A stretch of 36,739 bases of DNA from JARYLZ01 sp964388275 (GTDB taxonomy: Bacteria > Bacteroidota > Ignavibacteria > SZUA-365): contig CAYLZD010000038.1 of the NCBI GenBank assembly GCA_964388275.1, positions 1 through 36,739 of the forward strand, written 5' to 3'. Under the pieces are notes generated by a model that saw only the letters and a list, made by a program, of their open reading frames with translations, was not told the DNA's origin and searched no databases. Shown piece after piece: positions 16,664 through 26,100 of the stretch. The translations under genes and the position numbers were made by a program. Within the stretch, counting starts at the first letter, position 1. Each line of letters begins with the position of its first letter.

Positions 16664-17370
16664 AAGCCCTGCTTTTCGATTTCGGCGGCACGATCGATAC
16701 CGGCGGAGTGCATTGGAGCGAGAAGTTCAGGGACGCGTACGGGATCGCGGGATTGGATATACCGCGCCGGGATTACGAGGCCGCCTATGTGGCGGTGGAA
16801 GCAGGGGCGGTGAGCGGGCGTATACGGCCCGTCGACGGTCTGACGCGGGTTCTCGAATGCCAGGTCAGGATGCAATTCGAGCACCTGCGCGAACATCACT
16901 CCGGGTATCGTGACCGCCTCGGCGAGGAGCAGGTCGGGACTGTCGCCGCGATCTGCCGGGACGAGGTCCTGTCGAATGTGCGCGCCGTCAGACCGATACT
17001 GGAAACGCTGGGAACGCGATACCGCCTCGGCCTCGTGTCTAACTATTACGGAAACCTCCCTTCCGTCTGCGAGGAATTGGGGATCGAATCCCTTTTCGAC
17101 TCTATCGTCGACTCCGCCGTCGTCGGGGTCCGAAAACCGGATCCCCTCATCTTTTCCATTGCCATGCGGAAGCTCGGCGCGCTTTCGCCTGAGACGGCCG
17201 TCATCGGCGACTCCTACGACCGGGATATTCAACCCGCGAAATCCATCGGGTGTTTCACCATCTGGCTGCGCGGGCGGTCGTGGAAAATAGAAAACCGGCA
17301 AGAAGACGCGGACAGAATCATCGTCTCGCTCAATGAACTCATACACATCATCCCTCAGGAACAAACATGA
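16660..17370 (+). CDS. HAD-superfamily hydrolase
   Basis: A 236-aa haloacid-dehalogenase-fold protein starting at a GTG that overlaps the flippase stop (GTGA). Motif I is D7-F-G9-G-T with the nucleophile Asp7 but Gly in place of the usual second Asp. Motif II is LVSNYYG, motif III is the Lys in VRKPDP, and motif IV is GDSYDRD. Enzymes with a non-acidic second position, such as YihX-like phosphatases, can still cleave phosphate esters. Between a CDP-alcohol transferase and inositol-phosphate synthase, it is a candidate phosphatase for a phosphatidylinositol-phosphate intermediate or for inositol-1-phosphate (inference). Its stop overlaps the next ATG by four bases. Confidence 0.82.
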   Translation: MKALLFDFGGTIDTGGVHWSEKFRDAYGIAGLDIPRRDYEAAYVAVEAGAVSGRIRPVDGLTRVLECQVRMQFEHLREHHSGYRDRLGEEQVGTVAAICRDEVLSNVRAVRPILETLGTRYRLGLVSNYYGNLPSVCEELGIESLFDSIVDSAVVGVRKPDPLIFSIAMRKLGALSPETAVIGDSYDRDIQPAKSIGCFTIWLRGRSWKIENRQEDADRIIVSLNELIHIIPQEQT

Positions 17371-18674
17371 CGCGGACAACGGAAATACGCCCTGCTTCGG
17401 GCCGTCTGGGTGTGCTCATAGCGGGCATGAACGGCGCGGTCGCCACGACTTTCATGGCGGGCGCCATGGCAATCAGGAGAAAAATGGTGGAACCGATCGG
17501 CTCGGTGGCTCAGATGGGCACGATACGTCTCGGAGAGAGGAAGGACAATCGGTTTCCCTTGATACGTGATTTCGTTCCACTCGCCGATCCCGCCGATTTC
17601 GTCTTCGGAGGCTGGGACATACGGGAAGAAAACAGCCTCTCGGCCGCCAGGTATGCCAGCGTGCTCGGAGCGGAGGATATCGACCGGGTAGGAGATGAAC
17701 TCGAACGCCTGATGCCGATGCGGGCCGTATTCGATCAGGCCTACGTAAAACGTCTGCACGGAGACTGGATCAAGAACGGGGTGAACAAAAAGGATCTGGC
17801 CGGGCAACTCAGGTCGGACATCGTGTCGTTTAAACGCGACAACAAGCTGGAGCGGATGCTCGTCATCTGGTGCGCGAGCACGGAAATCCATCTCGCCGCC
17901 TCGGATGTCCATCAGAGTCTGGATGCGTTCGAGAAAGCCATGGAAAAAAATGACTACCGCATTTCCCCGAGCATGCTATATGCGTACGCGGCGATAAATG
18001 AGGGCGTGCCCTTCATCAACGGCGCGCCGAATCTCACGCTCGACATACCGGCGCTGACCGAGCTCGCCCTGCGGTCAGGCGTGCCTGTGGCGGGCAAGGA
18101 TTTCAAAACCGGCCAGACCATGATGAAAACCGTTATCGCGCCGATGCTCAAGGCGCGCATGCTCGGTCTCAACGGGTGGTTCTCCACCAACATACTCGGA
18201 AATCGGGACGGAGAGGTTCTCGACGATCCCGACTCCTTCAAGACCAAGGAAGAGAGCAAGCTTTCCGTGCTCGACGGCATACTTCAGCCCGACTTGTATC
18301 CCGATCTCTACGGCAAAATCCATCACAAAGTTCAGATACATTACTACCCGCCCCGGGGTGACAACAAGGAGGGGTGGGACAACATAGACCTGTTCGGATG
18401 GCTCGGATATCCCATGCAGTTGAAGATAAATTTCCTTTGCCGCGACTCCATATTGGCCGCGCCCGTGGTTCTCGACCTCGTGCTGTTCATGGATCTCGCG
18501 CAACGCGCCGGCTTCTCGGGCGTGCAGGACTGGCTTTCGTTCTATTTCAAGAGCCCGATGCATATGCCCGGAAACGTGCCCGAGCACGACCTTTTCATTC
18601 AGCAGATGAAATTGAAAAATACTCTCCGCGGCATGATGGGCGAGGATGCGGTCACGCACGCCGGACTGGTGTAG
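17367..18674 (+). CDS. ino1: Myo-inositol-1-phosphate synthase
   Basis: A 435-aa enzyme converting glucose-6-phosphate to inositol-phosphate with bound NAD, the first committed step of inositol lipid synthesis. Family landmarks: an N-terminal Rossmann region (VLIAGMNGAVATTFMAG), NGAPNLTLDIPALTEL, GKDFKTGQTMMKT at the place of the GDDxKSGQT active-site loop, FSTNILGNRDGEVL, and KIHHKVQIHYYPPRGD. Length fits the prokaryotic members. It is the last gene of the operon, joined to the HAD gene by a 4-base ATGA overlap, and is followed at 23 bases by a strong hairpin. This is the anchor for reading the whole operon as inositol-related. Confidence 0.93.
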   Translation: MTRTTEIRPASGRLGVLIAGMNGAVATTFMAGAMAIRRKMVEPIGSVAQMGTIRLGERKDNRFPLIRDFVPLADPADFVFGGWDIREENSLSAARYASVLGAEDIDRVGDELERLMPMRAVFDQAYVKRLHGDWIKNGVNKKDLAGQLRSDIVSFKRDNKLERMLVIWCASTEIHLAASDVHQSLDAFEKAMEKNDYRISPSMLYAYAAINEGVPFINGAPNLTLDIPALTELALRSGVPVAGKDFKTGQTMMKTVIAPMLKARMLGLNGWFSTNILGNRDGEVLDDPDSFKTKEESKLSVLDGILQPDLYPDLYGKIHHKVQIHYYPPRGDNKEGWDNIDLFGWLGYPMQLKINFLCRDSILAAPVVLDLVLFMDLAQRAGFSGVQDWLSFYFKSPMHMPGNVPEHDLFIQQMKLKNTLRGMMGEDAVTHAGLV

Positions 18675-18696
18675 GGCCTTCAAGATCGTCGCCCAC

Positions 18697-18720
18697 GCCG
18701 CGCGGCATGATCCGCGCGGC
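18697..18720. terminator. Hairpin between convergent genes
   Basis: A perfect 9-bp stem, GCCGCGCGG and CCGCGCGGC, with a 6-base loop, placed between the inositol synthase stop at 18674 and the convergent stop at 18722. It could end transcription from both sides. No T-run follows on either strand, so it may act as a transcript-end stabiliser or a Rho-assisted terminator. Confidence 0.6.
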
Positions 18721-18721
18721 T

Positions 18722-20950
18722 TCAGAGTCCGTAATGCCGCTTCATCGATTCGATCAACCGCTTGATGCGGGGGCGGTCCGAATATAAATAACAGCGCTCG
18801 TAGCAGGTCTCGAGTGTTTTCAGAGACTTCATCGGATCCCGGTGGTACACTTCGTAAATCGCCGCGAGCGACGGATAGACGTAGGGATATCTCTCGCCGT
18901 CCAACTCCAACGAGCGTTCGTACATCGCCGTTGCGCGATCATATTCCTCGAGTCTGGCGTAAAACCTGCCCGCCTGCGCCGCCAGCAGGGGATCCTTGAT
19001 TGTATTCGACAGGGATGCGTTCGCGAGTTCTATCCTTTTCGCTTTCGGCATCGTCGTATCTATGACCGCGCCGGCGAAACCGCCTTCCCTCCACGAAGGG
19101 AGCTCGACGTTCATGCGCCGTGAAAATTCCGCGGCTATGCCGACGCGTCCCGCCCAATGAAAAGTCACGACCGCCGTGGCCGCGAATTCCCTCAATACCG
19201 CGGGATCGATGTAATCCCATCTGTTTTTTTGTTTGATCTCATGCGCGTCCCGGAGCACGGACGAGAGCAGCCAGTCGGATTCGCCCCGGAGCAAATTCGT
19301 ATCCCTGATTCTTTCCAGCAGCGCGAGGTGAATCCTGTATTGCTCGAGCTTCATGTGTCCGGTTTCGGCCATTTTCCTGACAATGCGCAGATGCTCGGCT
19401 TCCGCGCCCTGATGGTGATAGAATTTCCGCAAATGCTCGTAGCCCTGAAAAGTCGCCTGCGGAAAAATGATTCCGTCGTTCTGCGTAACGAGGGTCTCCA
19501 TCCGGGCGATGGAACGCTCGTCCGCGTTGAGCGCCACCCATAAATACACGGAGCTCGCCGCGGTTGCGAGCAACGCGGGAAGAACGAGCTCGAGACGCAG
19601 AGCGCCGCGCTCGTGCATGCGCGCCAATGCGGCGCCCGCGTAGAACAGCACGCCCGCGGCGGGTACGGCCGCAAGATCCCAATCGCGCGCCAGGCCGAAC
19701 GACGCATGTCCGAAGACGAGCAGCAGCGCCCCTGAAAAGGCGGCGTGCATGCCGAACAGCGTGCTCCTGTCCTTCTCGGGATCGCGGAGAACGAGAGGCA
19801 GCAGCGCCACGAGCGCCGCCGCGAGGACTCCGCCGTTGAGAAGAAGGATGTTGAGCAGGTCGAGCAAATGCGCGGCTGAGAACAGGCTGTAATTCGTGAA
19901 CATGTGCGTCCCGGTTGCAAGCGACCACGACTCGCCGCCGGAAACGGGTATCAGAAACGGATGCTCCCGGTGCGCGTTCAGAGTGAACAGTCCGGCGAGA
20001 ACGAGCAACGCCTGAGCGGCCATGACGAACGCGCCGATGCGCGGCCGCCCGTCGCCCGCATAGCGGAAAAAAAACAGCATCAGCAACGATGGCAGGAATA
20101 TCGCCGAGGAGCCGCCGAAACCGACGGTGAGCAGAAAGAAGACAACAGGCGCGGCGATGGACGCATGATTCCTCAAACAGGACCAGCCGGCGAGCATGTA
20201 GAGCAGGGCCGTCGCGTATTGCAGAACGTAAAGCTCGACGTACCCGAAGAAGAAGAGAGATCCCGACGAAAGAAGCAAAAACGCGGCGAACGAGAAACGC
20301 GCGACGGGGCTTTCGCGACGCAGAAGGAATAAAGCTCCGGACGACAGCGCGACGGCGCTCAGCGTGCCCAACAGCCGGTATATCTCCCGGCCGTCGTCAG
20401 GCGACATGACATGCGCGAGCGTTGTAATGACATGCGCCGTGAGGTACGAGGTGGGTTTGAAGAGAACGGATTCGTAGCCAGGTGTGTTGAGTATCCTCGT
20501 CACTTCGGCCAGATAATACGAGCCGTCTCCGAGCAGCGGAAACCTGACCTGCACGGACCAGGTCGTCCATGCGATCGCGGCGAGCAGGATGGCGGCCGCC
20601 GAGAGGCCGAACCACGGCTTATTTCCGGTTTCGAACAGGCGCTTGAGTCCTGAACCGGCATGAACCTGAATAGCGGGCAGCAGGAAGATAAAAGGCAGAA
20701 AGAGCGCGAGAAGAACGTCCGCGTCCGGCAGGAGGAAACCGCCGAAATTGATGCCCCACAAACGGATTTCCAAGGGTATGAGCAAAGTAGCGAAGACGCG
20801 CAGTGTGAGAAATGCCGCTATGACTATCAATATCAAGCGATGAGCCGGGCGCCGGGACGCCTGCGTGAATTCCCTCTGCGCGAGCGAATCGCCCGATTTC
20901 AATGCCCGCCTTACGGGCGCTCGATTAGAGGATGCTTTTTTCTTTTCCAT
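18722..20950 (-). CDS. Polytopic GT-C-like membrane protein with TPR tail
   Basis: A 742-residue protein: a basic cytoplasmic N-terminus of about 40 residues, then 11-13 membrane helices to about residue 460, then a soluble helical region ending in TPR-like repeats (about 640-735, for example YARLEEYDRATAMYERSLEL). LLGDGSYYL near residue 150 lies in a loop after a helix and resembles the acidic loop motif of GT-C transferases, but only one Asp is present. No other catalytic motif was seen. It converges on the inositol operon and stands divergent from the small secreted protein at 21335. It may be a glycosyltransferase of the envelope; the function is not established. Confidence 0.6.
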   Translation of the reverse strand: MEKKKASSNRAPVRRALKSGDSLAQREFTQASRRPAHRLILIVIAAFLTLRVFATLLIPLEIRLWGINFGGFLLPDADVLLALFLPFIFLLPAIQVHAGSGLKRLFETGNKPWFGLSAAAILLAAIAWTTWSVQVRFPLLGDGSYYLAEVTRILNTPGYESVLFKPTSYLTAHVITTLAHVMSPDDGREIYRLLGTLSAVALSSGALFLLRRESPVARFSFAAFLLLSSGSLFFFGYVELYVLQYATALLYMLAGWSCLRNHASIAAPVVFFLLTVGFGGSSAIFLPSLLMLFFFRYAGDGRPRIGAFVMAAQALLVLAGLFTLNAHREHPFLIPVSGGESWSLATGTHMFTNYSLFSAAHLLDLLNILLLNGGVLAAALVALLPLVLRDPEKDRSTLFGMHAAFSGALLLVFGHASFGLARDWDLAAVPAAGVLFYAGAALARMHERGALRLELVLPALLATAASSVYLWVALNADERSIARMETLVTQNDGIIFPQATFQGYEHLRKFYHHQGAEAEHLRIVRKMAETGHMKLEQYRIHLALLERIRDTNLLRGESDWLLSSVLRDAHEIKQKNRWDYIDPAVLREFAATAVVTFHWAGRVGIAAEFSRRMNVELPSWREGGFAGAVIDTTMPKAKRIELANASLSNTIKDPLLAAQAGRFYARLEEYDRATAMYERSLELDGERYPYVYPSLAAIYEVYHRDPMKSLKTLETCYERCYLYSDRPRIKRLIESMKRHYGL

Positions 20951-21334
20951 TAATAACCGCCTGAGGTAAAATACTTTCGAATCAGTTCATCGGCAATGGA
21001 ACGTACCTTCGGCCCGTGGACGATTTTTCCGGCGGCAGGTCCGGCATGTCATAAATGTGATAAAGGACTGAAGTTATCAGATAGGCAATGTCAGCCGGAA
21101 ACCGGACCGGCCGATGAACAGGAAGAGCTTTCGCGGCGATTCGTTCGCGGTGAAGCGTACCGCTCCATCAAATATGCTCGAGTAATTTGCAGATATTTCA
21201 ATAATACGGACGTCCTCTGCTCGTTTTTATCCATTTTTCAAGTATTTTGTACGCGCATTGGATTTCCCTCGTATCCTTATGCAGAATCCATATTAAAAAG
21301 CTCTTCTTCAATTCAAACAAAAGGAGCATTTGCC
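20951..21334. other. Divergent intergenic region
   Basis: This 384-base gap separates two divergent genes and should hold both promoters. The half next to 21335 is distinctly AT-rich (from about 21165). TATTTTG near 21244 is a poor match to the Bacteroidota -7 box, so no promoter is claimed. The frame open across this gap has no visible protein signature. Confidence 0.4.
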
Positions 21335-21742
21335 ATGAGAGGAAAAGCATTCGGATCCGCCGCGCCTGTGGCCGCAATCTTTCTGCTTGTTTTTCTCGCC
21401 ACGCCGTTGATCAGCGAAGCCCCGCTCATTATTGATATCACTGTGGCGCCAAATGTTTTGAATCTGTCGAGTCAGGGAGATGTGGTTACGGTTCATACGA
21501 ACCTTCCATATTCCCAGGTTCTCGGCGCTACTGTGAGCCTCAACAATACAGCGATAAGTTGGTGGAAATCCGACAACAGGGGCTATTTCGTAGCCAAGTT
21601 TCAGATGCGTGATATCAAGAACCTTCCGTTGACCGTCGATGCGTACAACACTCTGACTCTGTCCGGAGTAACCGTAAACAACCAGGCTTTCACCGGCAGC
21701 GCGCAAGTGATGGTCGTGAACAACACTTCCTCAGCACGCTGA
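21335..21742 (+). CDS. Small secreted protein, function unknown
   Basis: A 135-aa protein starting at the ATG at 21335, eight bases after an AAGGAG ribosome site; the frame is open further upstream (to 20996) but without coding character. It has a clear signal peptide of about 29 residues ending near LISEA, then about 105 residues rich in Val, Thr and Asn with a beta-sandwich look (VLNLSSQGDVVTVHTNLPYS). There are no cysteines in the mature part and no sorting domain. I do not recognise the family. It is monocistronic, with long gaps on both sides. Confidence 0.65.
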   Translation: MRGKAFGSAAPVAAIFLLVFLATPLISEAPLIIDITVAPNVLNLSSQGDVVTVHTNLPYSQVLGATVSLNNTAISWWKSDNRGYFVAKFQMRDIKNLPLTVDAYNTLTLSGVTVNNQAFTGSAQVMVVNNTSSAR

Positions 21743-21877
21743 AAATCTCGATATCTCCTTCGGAAACCGTCGATAGCGCTTAATGCCTTCGAGGCGGTCA
21801 CGGGCAATGAGTTGGAGCCCGTGTGGCGGCGCAGGCGCTAAATGGATGATTCGCCTCGGCGGGGATATTCCATCCTC

Positions 21878-21929
21878 TGAATTAACTTGTACGCGCGGAT
21901 CGCGGGCGGGAGCGGCGCGAATTAATTCA
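21878..21929. repeat. Long inverted repeat before the methyltransferase-like gene
   Basis: Outer arms TGAATTAA (21878-21885) and TTAATTCA (21922-21929) are perfectly complementary, and an inner CGCGC/GCGCG pair (21892-21896, 21915-21919) can extend the structure. It lies 14 bases before the ATG at 21944, so it could mask the ribosome site or act as an operator. It could also be the 3' end structure of the gene ending at 21742. Confidence 0.5.
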
Positions 21930-21943
21930 AGAGCGGTGTGTAT

Positions 21944-22861
21944 ATGGGCCTGATTAAAATTTATGCCGATTTCCTGGCGGCCTCGAAAACGCAGGGTGTT
22001 ACATTCGAGAAGACGGTGACGCTCGGACGCCTCGAGAACTACCTGCGCCTGGATTCCTCCATGAAAAATTCCGCCTCGCCGGTCGTGACCGGCGCCTACG
22101 CGGACGCGTTTTTTCACTCGGTATTGAAGACCCGCGAGCTGGATGCGCTCGACCGCTCCGACTACGAGGGCGCCAACATAATTCACGATCTCAACGATCC
22201 CTTGCCGGAAATCCTGCGCGAAAAATATGACGCCGTTGTCGACGGCGGCACGCTCGAACACGTTTTCGATCTGCCGGCGGCGCTGCTGAACTGCATATCC
22301 CTTTTGAAGACCGGCGGATCGCTTTTTATCTGCGCTCCGGCCAACAATCTGTTCGGACACGGCTTCTATCAGTTTTCGCCGGAATTGTTCTACCGGGCGC
22401 TGGGCCCGCCGAACGGATGCCGCATCGAAAAGATGGCTTTGGCCGAGTCTTACTTCACAAGCGTCGAGCAGGGCATGAGAAAACGGTGTTACGAGGTGAT
22501 CGATCCGGCCTCGATCCGCGAGCGCGCGAATTTGATCAGCCGTTATCCCTGCCTTCTGCTCGTCCATGCCGTAAAACATGCGCCTGCCCCCGATAAACTG
22601 AGCGGATTGCAGTCCGATTACGCCGGGGAAGCGGACGAACTCCCCTCGGCGCCGGCAATCATTCCGCGCGAGCGCGGAGTTCCGTCTTTCCTCAAATCGC
22701 CGGGAAAGATATTGATTTCAGCCCTGCCCCGCGCGGCCGAACAGTGGATGCGCTCGCGGTATCAGGCGCGTCTTCGCTTCGGTCTGAAAAGCCACCCGTG
22801 TTTCAGGCCGGCGCCCCGGCATTTTTTCGCGGAGGACTGGCTCGATCCCGCGCGGCTCTAG
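21944..22861 (+). CDS. SAM-methyltransferase-like protein
   Basis: A protein of about 305 residues; a GTG six bases upstream (21938) is an alternative start. The central part reads like the second half of a class I methyltransferase domain: YDAVVDGGTLEHVFDLPAAL (motif II to post-motif region), LLKTGGSLFICAP, then GHGFYQFSPELFYRAL, which is common in methyltransferases of glycan and polysaccharide clusters. The N-terminal glycine-rich SAM loop is not obvious, so SAM binding is uncertain. The C-terminal 90 residues are basic and unassigned. It converges on the efflux operon, with only 12 bases between the stops. Confidence 0.6.
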   Translation: MGLIKIYADFLAASKTQGVTFEKTVTLGRLENYLRLDSSMKNSASPVVTGAYADAFFHSVLKTRELDALDRSDYEGANIIHDLNDPLPEILREKYDAVVDGGTLEHVFDLPAALLNCISLLKTGGSLFICAPANNLFGHGFYQFSPELFYRALGPPNGCRIEKMALAESYFTSVEQGMRKRCYEVIDPASIRERANLISRYPCLLLVHAVKHAPAPDKLSGLQSDYAGEADELPSAPAIIPRERGVPSFLKSPGKILISALPRAAEQWMRSRYQARLRFGLKSHPCFRPAPRHFFAEDWLDPARL

Positions 22862-22873
22862 GCGCTTGCCTCT

Positions 22874-23167
22874 CTAATACACCCGCTCGATATCCCAGAC
22901 GAAAGCGCGGACGCCGACCTCCTCGCTGACCTTGTCGAGCTTTTCTATGCACTGCAGGAGCGGGTCCACCGCGTCGGCCTGTATCACGACCAGCGACGCG
23001 GCGTTGTTCTCGGGCCAGGTATGAGTGCCCATGCGCGGCTCTCCCGAGACGGAGCCTCTTCCGTTGACCTCGTTCCACGTTGTGAAACCGCGTATGCCGA
23101 GAGAGTCGAATATGAACTCGATCTTGTCGCTTACGGTCTGGTTGTACACTATCATCACCGCTTTCAT
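22874..23167 (-). CDS. PII-like transporter-associated protein (PG0541-like)
   Basis: A 97-aa protein of the ferredoxin-like PII superfamily. The start MKAVMIVYNQTVSDKI and the element GTHTWPENNAASLVVI match the small PG0541-like family that sits next to RND pumps in Bacteroidota. It lacks the classical PII T-loop uridylylation site. It starts seven bases after the RND pump gene and is the last gene of the efflux operon, which suggests a metal- or nucleotide-responsive regulatory role on the pump (inference). Confidence 0.85.
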   Translation of the reverse strand: MKAVMIVYNQTVSDKIEFIFDSLGIRGFTTWNEVNGRGSVSGEPRMGTHTWPENNAASLVVIQADAVDPLLQCIEKLDKVSEEVGVRAFVWDIERVY

Positions 23168-23174
23168 GTCCGCC

Positions 23175-26100
23175 TCACTTGCATTGCGATTCGTTCAGGA
23201 AGGTGAATTTCCGCCGGATGTTTTCCAGCCTGTCCCTCTCTCCCCTGCGCGCGGTGATCGCGTAAATGACCGGTATGAGCACCATTGTGACGGCGGTCGA
23301 AAAGATCAGGCCTCCGACGAGCGCGATGCCCATGGGACGCCAGGACTCCGAGCCTTCGCCCGTGCTCAGGGAGAGCGGCACCATGGCGAGTATCGTGGTC
23401 AGAGCGGTCATCAGCACCGGCCGCAGGCGGTTCCTGCAGGAGAGGGCGATGGCCTCGTACAGCGCGATGCCCCGGTCGCGCATGAGGTTGATGTAATCGA
23501 CCAGCACTATGCCGTTTTTCACGACTATGCCGATGAGAAGCACGGCGCCGAGTCCGGCGATCAGACTCATGGACGTCCCGGTGATGAAAAGAGACAGAAA
23601 TACGCCCGTGAAGGCGAAGGGAATTGAAAACATGATGACGAACGGCATGACGAAGCTTTCGAACTGCGAGGCCATCACGAGGTAGACCAGCACCAGACTC
23701 AGCAGCAGCAACAGGCCGAGGTCCTTGAAGGAATCCTGCATGTCCTCGTAAGTGCCACCCACGGTTATCGAAACGTCTTCCGGCAGAGGCGTCTGCTTTA
23801 CGACGGAGTTGATCCGCGCCGCAAGATCGCCCAGCGAGACTCCGCTCGGCACCGCGGAGACCGTGATCACCCGCTGGCGCTGGCTGCGCTCGATGTTCGG
23901 CGGATTCCAGAATTCCGTCACCGTGCCGAGTTCGCGCAACGGGATCTTCTGTCCGTAGGCGTTGACAATGGGTATCGCCTCGATGGCGGAAATCGATTCC
24001 CGGAATTCCTGGCCGAAACGCACCACTATGTCGTATTCGTCGCCTTCCTCGCGATACTTGGCGGTGGTGAGTCCGGCTATGCGGTTGCGTATGGCGGTGG
24101 ATACCGTAGCTGTGTTCAGGCCGTTTTCTGACAGCTTTTTCCTGTCCAGCTCCACCTGCAGTTCGGATCGCTCGTCGTTGCGGCTGACCTGCACGTCCTT
24201 GGCTTCCGGGAACTTGATGAGCTTGTTCTTGAGCTCCGCAGCGATCCTGCTCGTGACGTCGAAATCATAACCGTAAATCTTGACGTCCACGCTGTTGGTC
24301 TGCATGCCGCCGGCATTCACCGTGTAGTCCACGACCTCGGGCAGCTTGCTCATCTGCGCTCTCATGTCGTTCATGATGGCCCAAACGGACCGCTCCCGCT
24401 CCGATGCGCGGCTCAGGCGCATCGTCGCGTTTATCATGTTCGAGCCGGTTGTGCTGAACATCGACAGAAATGAGCCCTCGTCGTCGGCGCCGCTGGACAC
24501 CGCCAGCAATTCCACCTCCGGATAACGCGTCATTATCATGCCTTCCACTTCGGTCGCTATCCTGTTCGTCTCCTCCACTCTGAGCCCGTTCGTCAACTCG
24601 AGCGCTATGCGGATCTGCCCCTCGTCGGATTCGGGCATGAAATCGAAACTGATCACGGTCAACAGGAGCAGCGAACCGGCGAAACTGATGGTCGCGATGC
24701 CGATCACCATCTTTTTATGCATCAACGACCAGCGGATCGTCTTCTCGTAAACGCTGTCCATCCACAGATGAATCGGCACGATCATCGTCTCATGGCTCCA
24801 GCGGCGGGGCTTGCCGGTTTTCGCCTTCTTCTTGCCGAGCAGTCTGGCCGACATCATCGGCGTGAGCGAAATGGCGACAATCGTGGATGTCACTATCGTT
24901 ATGGACACGATCCATCCGAGCTGCTTGAACAGCACGCCCGTCATGCCTCCGACCAGTGTAAGCGGGAAAAACACGGCCACAACCACGAGCGTTGTGACGA
25001 TGACCGCCAGCCACACCTCGTTCGTCGCGTAAATCGACGCTTCGCGTGGAGTCACCCCCCGCTCGACGTGCCTGTCGATATTCTCCAGTATGACGATGGC
25101 ATCGTCGACCACCATGCCCAGTGAAATGGCCATCGCGGAGAGCGAGATAATATTGAGGGAGCCGTCCGTTATGAACAGGTAGATGAAGGAGACTATCAGA
25201 GAAATCGGAATCGCCAGGGCCACGATCAGTGTGGCGCGCCACCTTCCGAGGAAAAACCTCACGACAATCACCACGAACAGGATGCCGTAGAGCATGGTCT
25301 CTGAAAGATTGTCGATCGCGTAACCGATGAATTCCGAGGTGTCTACGATCTCCCTGACCAGCACGTCCGGCGGGAGCGTCTTTTTCAACTCCTCCATCGC
25401 GGCGTTGACTTCGCCGGCGATCTTGACCGTATTCGCGCCGGACTGCTTCATAACGAACATGCGCATGCCGGGGCGCCCGTTGATGCGTTCGATGAGCGAG
25501 ACGTCCTTCAGCGTGTCCCGCACAACCGCGACATCGCGCAGGTACACCGTCTTCCCCTGATAATTGCTGACCACGAGGTCGTTGAGTTCGGAGCTTTCCC
25601 CGATCTCGCCCTCTATGCGCAGCTGATAATCGGTCGTGCCCATCTTGATGTTGCCTGACGGCATGTTGAGATTCTCCGCCTTTATAACGCCGGCGACCTG
25701 CTCTATGGTCAGGTTGTACGCGGCCAGCTTCACGGGATCCGTCTCCACGTATATCCTGCGCTTGGGCGCTCCGATGAGGCTGACGGTGCCGACGCCTTCT
25801 ATGCGGTTGAGCGAATTGATCAGCTTGTCCTGCAGAAGCTTTTCAAGACCCTCGTAACTGTCCTCTGCGGTGACGGCATAGAACACGATGGGAATCATGC
25901 TCATGCTGAACTTGAATATCTTGGGACGTTCGACCTCGTCGGGCATTTCGTCACGCACGAGGTCGACCATGTCGCGGATGTCGTTTGTCGCTTCATCGAG
26001 ATTCGTTTCCCAGCTGAACTCCAGGCTCACGACCGACAGGTTTTCGCTGGATACCGAATTGATGTCCTCGAGTCCTTCCAGGCTGTTGAGCGCATCTTCC

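Noticed and set aside
15577..17370. 597-codon frame covering the flippase and HAD region
   Set aside because: Its first two thirds are an out-of-frame shadow of the flippase gene; only the part from the GTG at 16660 is real (the HAD hydrolase).
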